This document shows positions 8,459 to 16,638 of a stretch of DNA of 64,000 nt, in pieces; within the stretch, counting starts at the first letter, position 1, and every line of letters begins with the position of its first letter. The stretch spans positions 1 through 64,000 of the forward strand of contig NZ_JBDKSS010000001.1 in assembly GCF_039680535.1 (NCBI RefSeq). Direction: 5' to 3'. The translations under genes were made by a program, and so were the position numbers. The notes below the pieces were generated by a model. The model was not told where the DNA came from. It ran no database searches and saw only the letters and a list, made by a program, of their open reading frames with translations. Source of the DNA: Parvibaculum sp039680535. Its GTDB lineage: Bacteria; Pseudomonadota; Alphaproteobacteria; Parvibaculales; Parvibaculaceae.

Positions 8459-9592
8459 TTGTCCGACGGGACCGATAACGAAGGCACGGTCGAGCCTCGC
8501 GCTGATGCTCGACCGGGGCGCGTCCGGCGCTTCCTTCTGACGATCCTCGTTGTCCTTCCCATGAGCGCCGCCCTGATCGCGGGCGGTGCTTTCCTTTATG
8601 GCAAGCGGATGTTCGAAGCGCCCGGGCCCGCAGCGGCGCCGACAGTCGTCTGGCTCGCGCCGGGACTGGGGCTTTCGGCCATCGCCGAACGCCTGCATGA
8701 AGCGCACGTACTCAACGAGCCGAATATCTTTCGGCTGGCCGTGCGGCTTAACAAGGCGGCGGGAACGCTCAAGGCGGGTGAATATGAAATCCCTGCCCAT
8801 GCGAGCATGGCCGAGATCGTCCGTATCCTGAGGGAAGGCAAGTCGATCGTCCACCAGATCACTGTGCCTGAAGGGCTGACCAGCCAGGAGGTCATGGAGA
8901 TCGTAAGGGCTGACCCCGTGCTCACGGGCGACGCGCCGCCGGCGCCGGCGGAAGGGTCGCTGTTGCCCGAGACCTACAATTTCACGCGCGGCACCACGCG
9001 CGTGCAGGTCGTGCAGCGCATGCAGAAGGCGGCGTCCCAGCTCGTCAATGAGGCATGGCCGCATCGCGCCGCGAACCTTCCCTACAAGACCCAGAGGGAA
9101 GCGATCATCCTTGCCTCCATCGTCGAGAAGGAAACGGGGCTCGCCGCCGAGCGGCCGAAGGTCGCCGCCGTTTTCGTGAACAGGCTGCGCAAGCCGATGC
9201 GCCTCCAGTCCGATCCGACGATCATCTATGGCATCACAGGCGGAAAGGGGCCGCTCGGACGCCCGATCCGCCAGAGCGAACTCGACCGCGTGACGCCCTA
9301 TAACACCTATCAGGTGGACGGCCTGCCGCCGACGCCGATCTGCAATCCGGGGCGCGCGTCGATCGACGCGGTGCTGAACCCGCCGCAGACCAGCGACCTC
9401 TATTTCGTTGCCGACGGAACGGGCGGGCACGCCTTTGCCGGCTCTCTTTCAGAACATGACCGCAATGTCTCGCATTGGCGTCAGGTCGAGCGGAAGGCCG
9501 CCAAGGCGGCGGTGAATGCCGCGGAGCAAAAGCCGGCAGGAGCCAAGCCCGTGGTGCCGCTCAAGGCCCCGGCGCGGCCGACGGGCGGGTGA
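8459..9592 (+). CDS. mltG: Endolytic murein transglycosylase MltG (YceG)
   Basis: An inner-membrane enzyme of 377 residues that cuts nascent glycan strands and is thought to set their length. One membrane segment lies at about residues 25-47, followed by a periplasmic LysM-like domain and the YceG catalytic domain. The catalytic glutamates fall in ASIVEKETG (219-227), and the later GLPPTPICNPG is also conserved. The start is a TTG placed immediately after the fabF stop, so the two are translationally linked. The C-terminal 30 residues are lysine/alanine/proline rich and probably disordered. Confidence 0.92.
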   Translation: MSDGTDNEGTVEPRADARPGRVRRFLLTILVVLPMSAALIAGGAFLYGKRMFEAPGPAAAPTVVWLAPGLGLSAIAERLHEAHVLNEPNIFRLAVRLNKAAGTLKAGEYEIPAHASMAEIVRILREGKSIVHQITVPEGLTSQEVMEIVRADPVLTGDAPPAPAEGSLLPETYNFTRGTTRVQVVQRMQKAASQLVNEAWPHRAANLPYKTQREAIILASIVEKETGLAAERPKVAAVFVNRLRKPMRLQSDPTIIYGITGGKGPLGRPIRQSELDRVTPYNTYQVDGLPPTPICNPGRASIDAVLNPPQTSDLYFVADGTGGHAFAGSLSEHDRNVSHWRQVERKAAKAAVNAAEQKPAGAKPVVPLKAPARPTGG

Positions 9593-9660
9593 GTCGGTCA
9601 CCGGCCCCGCCGCTGCTATAGTTGAAAGCGTTTCACAGTGATTCCAGGAAAGTCCGCCCT

Positions 9661-10560
9661 ATGCCGCTGACCAGCATGACAGGCTTCGCACGCGCCGATG
9701 GCGAGAGCGGCAATGAGGCTGGCCTCGTGCGCTGGCATTGGGAGCTTCGCAGCGTCAATGGCAAGGGCCTCGATGTTCGCTTCCGGTTGCCGTCAGGCTT
9801 CGAAGGGCTCGAGGCGCGTCTGCGCGAGGAACTGGCGCGGCACATGAAGCGCGGCAACATTCAGGCAACGCTGACGATCGATCGCGTGCGCGGGCCCGCG
9901 CCGCTGCGCATCAATCAGGAGGCGCTTGACGCTGTCCTTGCGGCGCTCGCCACGCTCCAGCAGCGCATCGAGGTCATGCCGCCGCGGCCGGAAGGCATCC
10001 TCGCACTCAAGGGCGTTCTCGAAACGAGCGAGGTCGAGGAGAGCGACGAAGATCACGCGGCGCTCGAGAAGCTCGTCCTTGGCTCATTCTCCGAAGCTGC
10101 GGCTTCGCTTGCGCGCGCGCGCGGCGAGGAGGGGGCGAAGCTTGAGCGCATTCTGCGTGATCAGGTAGACGAGATCGAAAGGCTGACGCAGCAGGCGTCC
10201 GCATCGCCTGCCGCCGGTGTCGAGGCTCTCCGTGCGCGCCTCAGGGCGCAGGTGGCGGAACTTCTCGGGGCCTCGCCTGCGCTGTCCGAGGAAAGGCTGG
10301 CGCAGGAGGCGGCGCTGCTTGCCACCAAGGCCGACATCCGCGAGGAGATCGACAGGCTGATCGCACATGTGGCGCAGGCGCGCGAGCTTTTCGCGGGGGT
10401 TGATCCTGCAGGCCGCAGGCTCGATTTCCTGACGCAGGAATTCAACCGCGAGGCGAATACGCTTTGCTCCAAGGCCGCCGATGTCAGCCTCACACGCGTC
10501 GGGCTGGAGCTGAAGGCTGTGATCGATCAGTTGCGCGAGCAGATCCAGAATGTCGAATAA
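9661..10560 (+). CDS. yicC: YicC-family endoribonuclease
   Basis: A 299-residue protein with the YicC N-terminal domain starting MPLTSMTGFARADG and the DUF1732 C-terminal domain ending in DFLTQEFNREANTLCSKA. E. coli YicC is reported as an RNase acting on small RNA; the family is widely linked to gmk as here. The ATG at 9661 precedes the family signature, whereas the longer upstream reading does not match. Its last 11 bases overlap the start of gmk. No active-site residues could be assigned from the sequence alone. Confidence 0.9.
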   Translation: MPLTSMTGFARADGESGNEAGLVRWHWELRSVNGKGLDVRFRLPSGFEGLEARLREELARHMKRGNIQATLTIDRVRGPAPLRINQEALDAVLAALATLQQRIEVMPPRPEGILALKGVLETSEVEESDEDHAALEKLVLGSFSEAAASLARARGEEGAKLERILRDQVDEIERLTQQASASPAAGVEALRARLRAQVAELLGASPALSEERLAQEAALLATKADIREEIDRLIAHVAQARELFAGVDPAGRRLDFLTQEFNREANTLCSKAADVSLTRVGLELKAVIDQLREQIQNVE

Positions 10561-11191
10561 GGAACTTGTCGGCCGCAGGGGCCTGATGCTCGTTCTGTCC
10601 TCGCCTTCCGGCGCGGGCAAGACGACGCTGTCGCGCAAGCTTCTCGAGAGCGACCCGCAGATCACCATGTCAGTGTCAGCTACAACACGACGCCCGCGCC
10701 CAGGTGAGATCGATGGTCTTGACTATTTCTTCGTCAGTACCGAAGAGTTCGGGCTGATGCGCAATCGGCGCGAGTTTCTGGAAAGCGCGAAGGTCTTCGA
10801 CAATTACTACGGAACGCCGCGCGCGCCGGTTGAACAGGCCTTGTCGTTCGGACGCGACGTTCTCTTCGACATCGACTGGCAGGGCACGCAGCAGATCGAA
10901 GAGGTCGCGCATGAGGACCTCGTGAAGGTTTTCGTGCTGCCGCCCTCGGCGCAGGATCTGGAACGGCGCCTCAATGCGCGCGCGCAGGACTCGGCCGAAG
11001 TCGTCGCCGCCCGCATGGCCAAGGCCTCGGATGAAATCAGCCACTATCAGGAATACGACTACATCATCATCAACGACGATGTGGAGCGGGCCTATGGTGA
11101 ACTCCGTGCCATCCTTCAGGCCGAGCGCCTGCGCCGCCGGCGCCTGACCGGCCTGTCGGATTTCGTGAAGCGGCTGCGCGATACGCTGTGA
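10550..11191 (+). CDS. gmk: Guanylate kinase
   Basis: A 213-residue enzyme making GDP from GMP and ATP. SPSGAGKT (18-25) is the P-loop, and SATTRRPRPGEIDG with the following YFF is the GMP-binding region. The lid and ERR-containing C-terminal half follow. It overlaps yicC by 11 bases, indicating coupled translation. The gene ends the long plus-strand run that began at fabD. Confidence 0.97.
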   Translation: MSNKELVGRRGLMLVLSSPSGAGKTTLSRKLLESDPQITMSVSATTRRPRPGEIDGLDYFFVSTEEFGLMRNRREFLESAKVFDNYYGTPRAPVEQALSFGRDVLFDIDWQGTQQIEEVAHEDLVKVFVLPPSAQDLERRLNARAQDSAEVVAARMAKASDEISHYQEYDYIIINDDVERAYGELRAILQAERLRRRRLTGLSDFVKRLRDTL

Positions 11192-11195
11192 CGCG

Positions 11196-11804
11196 TTACA
11201 TGCAGCAGCCCATCATGGGCATCAACTCATCTGCCTTCTTGCGCTGATCGGCGGAGAGCGCCTTGTAAAGCGCTTCGGTTGCGGGCTTCAGCGCTTCGAG
11301 TGCGGCAAGCCTCGACTTCATGGCATTGATGTGAAGATCGAAGAGCTGCGTCGGCGAACTGGCCCCTTTCTGGAAGGCTGCGGCCATCTGCTTATGCATG
11401 CTGGCCATGACCTCAGCGTTGGACGTCAACGCATCCGCATAGGCCTGCCAGACGGATTCCTGATCCTTCGTGATCTTGAGTTCGGCCTTGAGGAAGGCAA
11501 TTCGGCCTTCGATGTAGCTGTCGAAGTCGCCACCCGCGCCGTAACCCATCATGCCCCAGCCGCCGCCCATCATTCCGGGGCCGCCGCCATAACCCATCAT
11601 CATGCCCGGCCCGTAGCCGCGCCCGGCGCCGTAGCCCATCATGCCGTGGCCGCCCCAGCCGCCACCCATCATTCCGGAGCCCCAGCCATAACCCGGGGCC
11701 GGCTGCCCGCTTCCCGGTTGAGGCGCCGCTGTCTCCTGCGCCAAGGCCAGAGATGCCCCTGAAAGCGCGAGCAGCCCGATGAGAGCGAATGTACGGAGAT
11801 TCAT
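11196..11804 (-). CDS. Spy/CpxP-like (LTXXQ) periplasmic protein with Met/Gly-rich segment
   Basis: A 202-residue secreted protein with a signal peptide (cleavage after about residue 22, ALAQ). Residues 32-92 are a low-complexity stretch of repeated GMMGGGWG/GMMGYG units with some His. The C-terminal half contains two LTXXQ-like helical repeats, the first around AELKITKDQESVWQAYADAL. It ends MMGCCM. This layout is like periplasmic metal-responsive Spy/CpxP/ZraP proteins, so chaperone or copper/zinc buffering roles are plausible but unproven. An FNR/FixK-like box is centred about 65 bases upstream. A frameshifted paralogue lies directly upstream. Confidence 0.75.
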   Translation of the reverse strand: MNLRTFALIGLLALSGASLALAQETAAPQPGSGQPAPGYGWGSGMMGGGWGGHGMMGYGAGRGYGPGMMMGYGGGPGMMGGGWGMMGYGAGGDFDSYIEGRIAFLKAELKITKDQESVWQAYADALTSNAEVMASMHKQMAAAFQKGASSPTQLFDLHINAMKSRLAALEALKPATEALYKALSADQRKKADELMPMMGCCM

Positions 11805-11862
11805 GGTGGCCTCCTTTGTTGAGAGCGATGGTCAATCTGCTCCTGGCCGATGTCGACTTGCA

Positions 11863-11876
11863 TTGAGACCGATCAA
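11863..11876 (-). promoter_or_regulatory. FNR/FixK-like box upstream of the Spy-like gene
   Basis: On the minus strand TTGAT-CGGT-CTCAA, matching the TTGAT-N4-ATCAA consensus of FNR/FixK/Dnr regulators at nine of ten positions. It is 59-72 bases before the start codon, a usual place for an activator site. Confidence 0.5.
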
Positions 11877-11924
11877 AAACGCGTGACGGGGTCTTGCCGA
11901 TAAAATGCGGGTGAGTCTTCCCGG

Positions 11925-12457
11925 CTATATGCAGCCGGCGGCGGGGAGCCGCGCGTCGGCGGTTTTCTTCTGTTCTTCCGATAGCGATTGGTAGAGTGCG
12001 ATGGCGGCGGGCTTCAGCGCTTCGACGGCCGGGAGCTTCGACTGCGTTGCATCGATGTCGAGATCGACGACGGTCAAGGATGAATGAGTGCTCTGTGCCG
12101 ATGCGCCGATCATCTGCCGATGGATGCTGGCCATGACCTGTGACGTTGCCTGCAATGCATTCGCGTAGGCGTTCCAGGCCTTCTCCTGATTGCCGGTGAT
12201 CTTGAGTTCGCTCTTGATCGATGCGAGGCGGTTGGCGGAGTAAACGTCATTGCTGGCGGAGGATGCGCCGAGGTCGCAGTTCCCAATAGGCCTGAGCCCC
12301 AACCGTCGCCTGTCATCATGCCGGGGTCATAGCCATAGCTGCGTCCGGCTTGATGTCCGGTGACGGCGGTATCGGCGTTCGGCGGCTCTTGCGCGAAGGC
12401 AAGGCTCGAACCGCAAAGCGCGAGCAGGCCGACGACTGGAAATATACGCGGCATCAT
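11925..12457 (-). pseudogene. Frameshifted paralogue of the Spy/CpxP-like gene
   Basis: The 5' part (from the ATG at 12457) encodes a signal peptide (MPRIFPVVGLLALCG) and a short Met/Gly region ending near GDGWGSGLLG. The 3' part, in another frame, encodes ASIKSELKITGNQEKAWNAY and a C-terminus close to that of the 11196-11804 gene. The two halves are out of frame by one base; the 533-base span is not a multiple of three. The switch must lie at about 12245-12300. The Met/Gly stretch is also much shorter than in the intact paralogue. Either a true pseudogene or a sequencing error at a single base; translation could otherwise yield two short proteins. Confidence 0.65.
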
Positions 12458-12512
12458 GGGCGCCTCCTCCCAAAGGCATGGACAATCGTGGGATTGTCCG
12501 CCATGGGCGGCA

Positions 12513-12526
12513 TTGAGGCCGATCAA
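12513..12526 (-). promoter_or_regulatory. FNR/FixK-like box upstream of the frameshifted paralogue
   Basis: On the minus strand TTGAT-CGGC-CTCAA, nine of ten consensus positions, 56-69 bases before the start codon. Same half-site deviation and same spacing as at the intact paralogue, so the regulatory region was duplicated with the gene. Confidence 0.5.
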
Positions 12527-12543
12527 GAATGTGTGACCGGATA

Positions 12544-13548
12544 TCAGCGAGACCCGAGGCCGGAGAGCCTTGCGAGGCGCTTTCTGACGCGCTTTCCAAA
12601 CCGTTCGAGCCTCTTGCCCTTGCGTGCATAGCCTGGCTGGTCGGCGATCAGCGTGTCATTCAACAAATGACGTTCGATCGTGGTCTGAGGCGCGGAAAGC
12701 GCTTCGACGATGAGATCGACATAGTGAGATGTCGCGAATTGATCGGGAAACCTGTTATCGCGGAAGACCGGCGCGGTGACGATGCGTTCCATTTCTTCGC
12801 GGCTTTCGCTTAGCCGGACGACGTGATCGGCGAGATCGTCGAAAGTCTCGAAGTCGCGCGCAAAAATGAAGGCCTCGGGATTGAAATCGCTCCGGCCTTC
12901 GGAGGCGCCCCAGTAGATCGGGATCGAGCGCGCGGCGAGGGGGTCGATCAGCTTTTCGGTGACGTATCCGGGCGAGAGCGCATTCTCGAAGGCGATGGTG
13001 AACTGATACGCGCTCACTGTTTCGAACTTGTCGGCGCAGGGGGCGCCGATATTGTTCAGTACACGTCCGCAGCTGTCGACGCGGCGGCGCCTGCCGAGCA
13101 TATCGAAAAACTCGGTGCGGAACGAAGTGCGGTTCGAGTAGATGAAGTTGCAGAACTTGTCGCGCTGCTCGAAGCGGCGGTCGCCCAGCAGTTTCTCGGG
13201 CGAATAGGGCGACGTCGCGTCCCACCAGTCGACGCTCGACGACCAGACCGGACAGCGAACCCAGCGCCTGCCGAGGAGGGATTCCGGCAGAGAGCCGAAA
13301 TGCAGATCGTAGATCATTCGGGAAGGCTCGGCGGCCTCGCCGCTGAACCAGACGCGCAGCGCGCGCTCCCGGCCTTTTGCGGGCACAAGTTCCTTGCCGA
13401 AAACGCTGAAGAATTGCAGGTCGCGGCCGAAGAGATCGAAGCGAATGTCGAAGCGACGCATCAATTCGCGCGTCAGAAAGAATCTCTTCGGATCGAAGCC
13501 AGGCCAGAAATTATGAAAGCTGACGGAGAGCTCCGGACGCGAGGTCAT
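12544..13548 (-). CDS. GT10-family (fucosyltransferase-like) glycosyltransferase
   Basis: A 334-residue soluble glycosyltransferase. The C-terminal half carries the GT10 signature: KFCNFIYSN at about 131, VDSCGRVLNN near 157, and YQFTIAFENA followed by YVTEKLIDPL at 181-204 and PIYWGA at 210. In the family these residues bind GDP-fucose and transfer it in alpha-1,3/1,4 linkage, usually to LPS or capsule glycans; the acceptor cannot be read here. The C-terminus is basic (KGKRLERFGKRVRKR), which in bacterial GT10 enzymes helps membrane association. The ATG at 13548 starts the homologous part. It stands apart from any polysaccharide cluster. Confidence 0.8.
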   Translation of the reverse strand: MTSRPELSVSFHNFWPGFDPKRFFLTRELMRRFDIRFDLFGRDLQFFSVFGKELVPAKGRERALRVWFSGEAAEPSRMIYDLHFGSLPESLLGRRWVRCPVWSSSVDWWDATSPYSPEKLLGDRRFEQRDKFCNFIYSNRTSFRTEFFDMLGRRRRVDSCGRVLNNIGAPCADKFETVSAYQFTIAFENALSPGYVTEKLIDPLAARSIPIYWGASEGRSDFNPEAFIFARDFETFDDLADHVVRLSESREEMERIVTAPVFRDNRFPDQFATSHYVDLIVEALSAPQTTIERHLLNDTLIADQPGYARKGKRLERFGKRVRKRLARLSGLGSR

Positions 13549-13573
13549 GGATGGGCCTCTTCTGGCGGCGGAG

Positions 13574-13599
13574 GCCGGCCGGGCAGGAACCCGGCCGGC
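13574..13599 (-). terminator. GC-rich hairpin after the alcohol dehydrogenase gene
   Basis: A perfect ten-base stem of GCCGGCCGGG with its complement and a six-base loop lies 11 bases beyond the stop codon of the minus-strand dehydrogenase gene. No T run follows, so it is a weak terminator candidate. Confidence 0.4.
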
Positions 13600-13609
13600 G
13601 TCACGAGAG

Positions 13610-14659
13610 TCAGGGTTTGAGCACGACGCGGCCGAGCACATGGCCGGCGCGGAGATCGTCGAGCGTCTTCGAGGCCTCGGAGAGCGGCCGCTCCTGCACG
13701 GGGATCGGGTCGATCTTGCCGGCCTTCACGAGTTCCATCATGTCGAGCGTCTCGGCGAGCGAGCCCACATAGGAACCGCCGATCGAGATCGCGCGCATCG
13801 GGAACATCGGGATCGGCATGGAGAAGCCGCCGCCGAAGAGGCCGACGACAATGACCTGTCCGCCCTTGCGTACGGCGCCCGTCGCGAATTTGAGCGAGGC
13901 TTCCGAGCCGACGAAATCGACAGCCGCAGGCACGCCGCCATTGGTGTCGGCGAGGAGCTTCTTCAGCGATTCCGGATCCTTCGGGTTGTAAACCTCATAG
14001 GCGCCGGCGCCCTTTGCGGCCTGGAGCTTCTGCTCGTCGACATCGGCACCGAGCGGGGCGTTCTCGAACAAGGCCTTGGCGAACTGCAGACCCATCATGC
14101 CGACGCCACCGAGGCCGACGACGAGGACGCGCTCCTCGGGACTGATGTCGCCGAGCTTCTTCATCGCGCTGAAGGCGGTGAGGCCCGAGCACATGTAGGT
14201 CGCGGCGAGGCCCTGCGGCACGCCCGTGTAGTCGATGAGATAGCGCGGATGCGGCACGATCACATGCGTCGCATAGCCGCCGGCGACCTGAATGCCCAGA
14301 TTGACCGGCTTGTTGCAGAGGTGCTCTTCGCCGCGCTTGCAGGTGGGGCACTGGCCGCAGCCGATCCAGGGGAAGGCGACGCGGCGCTGGCCGACGGTAA
14401 CGCCTTCGGCATCCTCGCCGATGGCAATCACTTCGCCCTCGATTTCATGGCCGAGCGTGAAGGGCAGCTTGCGTCCGCCGCGCACGTCGAGCTTGTTGCC
14501 GCCGCCAAGGTCGAAATAGCCGTCATGGAGATGGACGTCGGAATGGCAGACGCCGCAATGCGTCACCTTGAGGAGCACTTCGGTGCCCTTGGGCTGCGGC
14601 GTTTCGCTGACGATTTCCTTGAGCGGCTGGCCGTAGTCGACAATGGCTTCAGATTTCAT
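13610..14659 (-). CDS. Zinc-dependent alcohol dehydrogenase
   Basis: A 349-residue medium-chain dehydrogenase. Catalytic zinc ligands are Cys35 (HCGVCHSD) and His71 with Glu72 (GHEIEGE). The structural zinc is held by Cys101, Cys104, Cys107 and Cys115 in CGQCPTCKRGEEHLC. The Rossmann motif GLGGVGMMG follows near residue 178, so the cofactor is NAD(P). The family oxidises primary or secondary alcohols or reduces aldehydes; the exact substrate is unknown. It sits on the same strand downstream of rsmA but 86 bases away, so it may have its own promoter. Confidence 0.88.
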   Translation of the reverse strand: MKSEAIVDYGQPLKEIVSETPQPKGTEVLLKVTHCGVCHSDVHLHDGYFDLGGGNKLDVRGGRKLPFTLGHEIEGEVIAIGEDAEGVTVGQRRVAFPWIGCGQCPTCKRGEEHLCNKPVNLGIQVAGGYATHVIVPHPRYLIDYTGVPQGLAATYMCSGLTAFSAMKKLGDISPEERVLVVGLGGVGMMGLQFAKALFENAPLGADVDEQKLQAAKGAGAYEVYNPKDPESLKKLLADTNGGVPAAVDFVGSEASLKFATGAVRKGGQVIVVGLFGGGFSMPIPMFPMRAISIGGSYVGSLAETLDMMELVKAGKIDPIPVQERPLSEASKTLDDLRAGHVLGRVVLKP

Positions 14660-14745
14660 GGCGTGCTCCTGTCCTCTCTACATAAGGCGGTCTTCGCCGC
14701 CCGTTTCCGGCAATTTGGCACGCGGGGCGGCGCCCCACAACCTTG

Positions 14746-15588
14746 TCAGCGCCGCTCCGCAAAGGCGCGGGCAAGCGCGCAGAATTCCTCCACCGAAAGC
14801 TCCTCGGCGCGCTGGGTCGGGTTGATTCCTGCCTGCTCGATGATGGCGGCAGGATCGGGCATCAGCGATTTGAGGCTGGAGCGCAGCATCTTGCGGCGCT
14901 GGCCGAAGGCTGCGGCGACAACCCGCTCCAGCGCCTTGGGATCGGCGGGCGCGAGGGGCTCGGACCGGGGAATGAGCTCGACCACGGTCGATGTGACCGC
15001 AGGCGGCGGCGTGAAGGCGCTGCGGTTGACGTCGAACAGCATGCGGGCTTTTGTCCGCCACTGCGCAAGCACGCCAAGGCGCCCATAGGCCTTGCCGCCC
15101 GGAGGAGCGACGATGCGCTCCGCCACCTCTTTCTGAAACATCAGCGTGAGGCTCGCGAAAAACGGCGGCCAGGGCTCCGTCTGGAGCCAGCCGACGAGAA
15201 GCGGCGTCGCGATGTTATAGGGCAGGTTCGCGACGATGCGGGCAGGGCCGTTGACGAGGCTTGCCATGTCGGTTGCGAGCGCATCGCCTTCGACGATGGT
15301 GAGGCGCCCTGGATAGGCCGCCGCGATTTCCTGCAGGGCGGGAAGGCAGCGGCGATCGCGCTCGATGGCGACGACGCGGGTCGCGCCTTCAGCGAGCAGC
15401 GCGCGCGTCAGACCGCCCGGACCCGGGCCGACCTCGATCACCTCATAGCCTTCGAGCGGACCCGCGGCGCGGGCGATGCGGCCCGTGAGGTTGAGGTCGA
15501 GCAGGAAGTTCTGGCCGAGCGCCTTGAGCGCGCCCAGCCCGTGCTTCGAAATGACTTCGCGTAGCGGTGGAAGATTGTCGGTCGTCAT
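14746..15588 (-). CDS. rsmA: 16S rRNA adenine dimethyltransferase
   Basis: KsgA/RsmA dimethylates two adjacent adenines in the 3'-terminal hairpin of 16S rRNA during 30S maturation. At 280 residues, it shows LGQNFLLDLNL (24-34), the SAM loop EVGPGPGGLTRALL (52-65), and the catalytic NLPYNIATPLL. Its ATG overlaps the pdxA TGA by four bases (ATGA), the normal coupling in the surA-pdxA-ksgA operon. It is the last conserved gene of the lptF-lptG-lptD-surA-pdxA-rsmA run. Confidence 0.96.
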   Translation of the reverse strand: MTTDNLPPLREVISKHGLGALKALGQNFLLDLNLTGRIARAAGPLEGYEVIEVGPGPGGLTRALLAEGATRVVAIERDRRCLPALQEIAAAYPGRLTIVEGDALATDMASLVNGPARIVANLPYNIATPLLVGWLQTEPWPPFFASLTLMFQKEVAERIVAPPGGKAYGRLGVLAQWRTKARMLFDVNRSAFTPPPAVTSTVVELIPRSEPLAPADPKALERVVAAAFGQRRKMLRSSLKSLMPDPAAIIEQAGINPTQRAEELSVEEFCALARAFAERR

Positions 15589-16595
15589 GAGGCGGCCCGG
15601 TTTCGGGCGATCTCCGCCGCAAGACGAACGGCCTCGATCAGGCTGCCGGGATGGGCAAAGCCCTGTCCGGCGATGTCGAGCGCGGTGCCGTGGTCGGGAG
15701 AGGTGCGCACGATCGGCAGGCCGAGCGTTGTGTTGACGCCGCGCTCGAAGTCGATGGTCTTCAGCGGGATGAGAGCTTGATCGTGGTACATGCAGAGCGC
15801 CGCGTCGTAGCGCGCGCGGGCGGCGGTGTGGAACATGGTGTCCGGCGGAAGCGGGCCCGAGACATCCGCGCCGGCCTCGCGGATCGCAGCGAGGGCGGGA
15901 ATGATGACGTCGAGTTCCTCGCGGCCGATATGCCCTTCCTCGCCCGCATGGGGGTTGAGACCGGCGACGGCGATGCGGGGATGCGCGATGCCGAGGTCGC
16001 GCCGCAGCGCGTGGGCGAGGATCACGCCCTTTTCAGCGATCATCGCCGTGGTGAGCGAAGTTGCCACGCTCGCCAGCGATTGATGCACGGTGACGGGAAC
16101 CACCCGAAGCCCGGGGCAGGACAGCATCATCACCGGCGTTGCGCCGCCCGTGCGCTCCGCCAGATATTCCGTATGCCCCGGAACCTTGAGGCCGGCCTCA
16201 TAGAGGGCGCGCTTGTGGATCGGATTGGTGACGATGCCAGCGGCCTCGCCCGCCAGTGCGAAGTCGCAGGCCATGTCGATCGACCGGATGACGGCGTGGG
16301 CATTGGCGGGGGCGAGGTGACCGGGCCGGACGGATGCGTCGAGCGTCACCGGCAGAACGGGAAGGGCGGCATCGAAGAAGCGGTTGGCCTCGTCCGGTGT
16401 CGCGATCTCCCTGACGGTCACATCGAGGCCGAGCCGTACCGCTTCCTCGCGGTAGAGCGACGGTGCGCCGATGACGAAAAAGGCAGGGAGATCCCCGCCC
16501 GTTCGCGCCGCCCAGGCCTTCAATGTGATCTCGGGGCCGATGCCCGCCGGCTCGCCCATCGTAAGGGCAAGCGGCGGCCTCTCCGCATTCGTCAT
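15585..16595 (-). CDS. pdxA: 4-hydroxythreonine-4-phosphate dehydrogenase
   Basis: PdxA oxidises 4-phosphohydroxy-L-threonine with NAD in the DXP-dependent route to pyridoxal phosphate. The 336-residue protein has TMGEPAGIGPEI at the start, GHTEYLAE in the middle, and the metal-binding histidines in CMYHDQALIPLK and TSPDHGTALDIAG. The ATG at 16595 directly precedes the family N-terminus; an upstream in-frame extension has no similarity. It ends in a four-base overlap with rsmA and follows surA by 43 bases. Confidence 0.95.
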   Translation of the reverse strand: MTNAERPPLALTMGEPAGIGPEITLKAWAARTGGDLPAFFVIGAPSLYREEAVRLGLDVTVREIATPDEANRFFDAALPVLPVTLDASVRPGHLAPANAHAVIRSIDMACDFALAGEAAGIVTNPIHKRALYEAGLKVPGHTEYLAERTGGATPVMMLSCPGLRVVPVTVHQSLASVATSLTTAMIAEKGVILAHALRRDLGIAHPRIAVAGLNPHAGEEGHIGREELDVIIPALAAIREAGADVSGPLPPDTMFHTAARARYDAALCMYHDQALIPLKTIDFERGVNTTLGLPIVRTSPDHGTALDIAGQGFAHPGSLIEAVRLAAEIARNRAAS

Positions 16596-16638
16596 GACAG
16601 ATCCTCGTCCGGCGGCATGTTCCTGCCGCCGGATCATA

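Noticed and set aside
7148..9430. Long open frame antisense to fabF and mltG
   Set aside because: GC-rich third positions keep the opposite strand open; the protein has no recognisable domain and the sense genes are certain.
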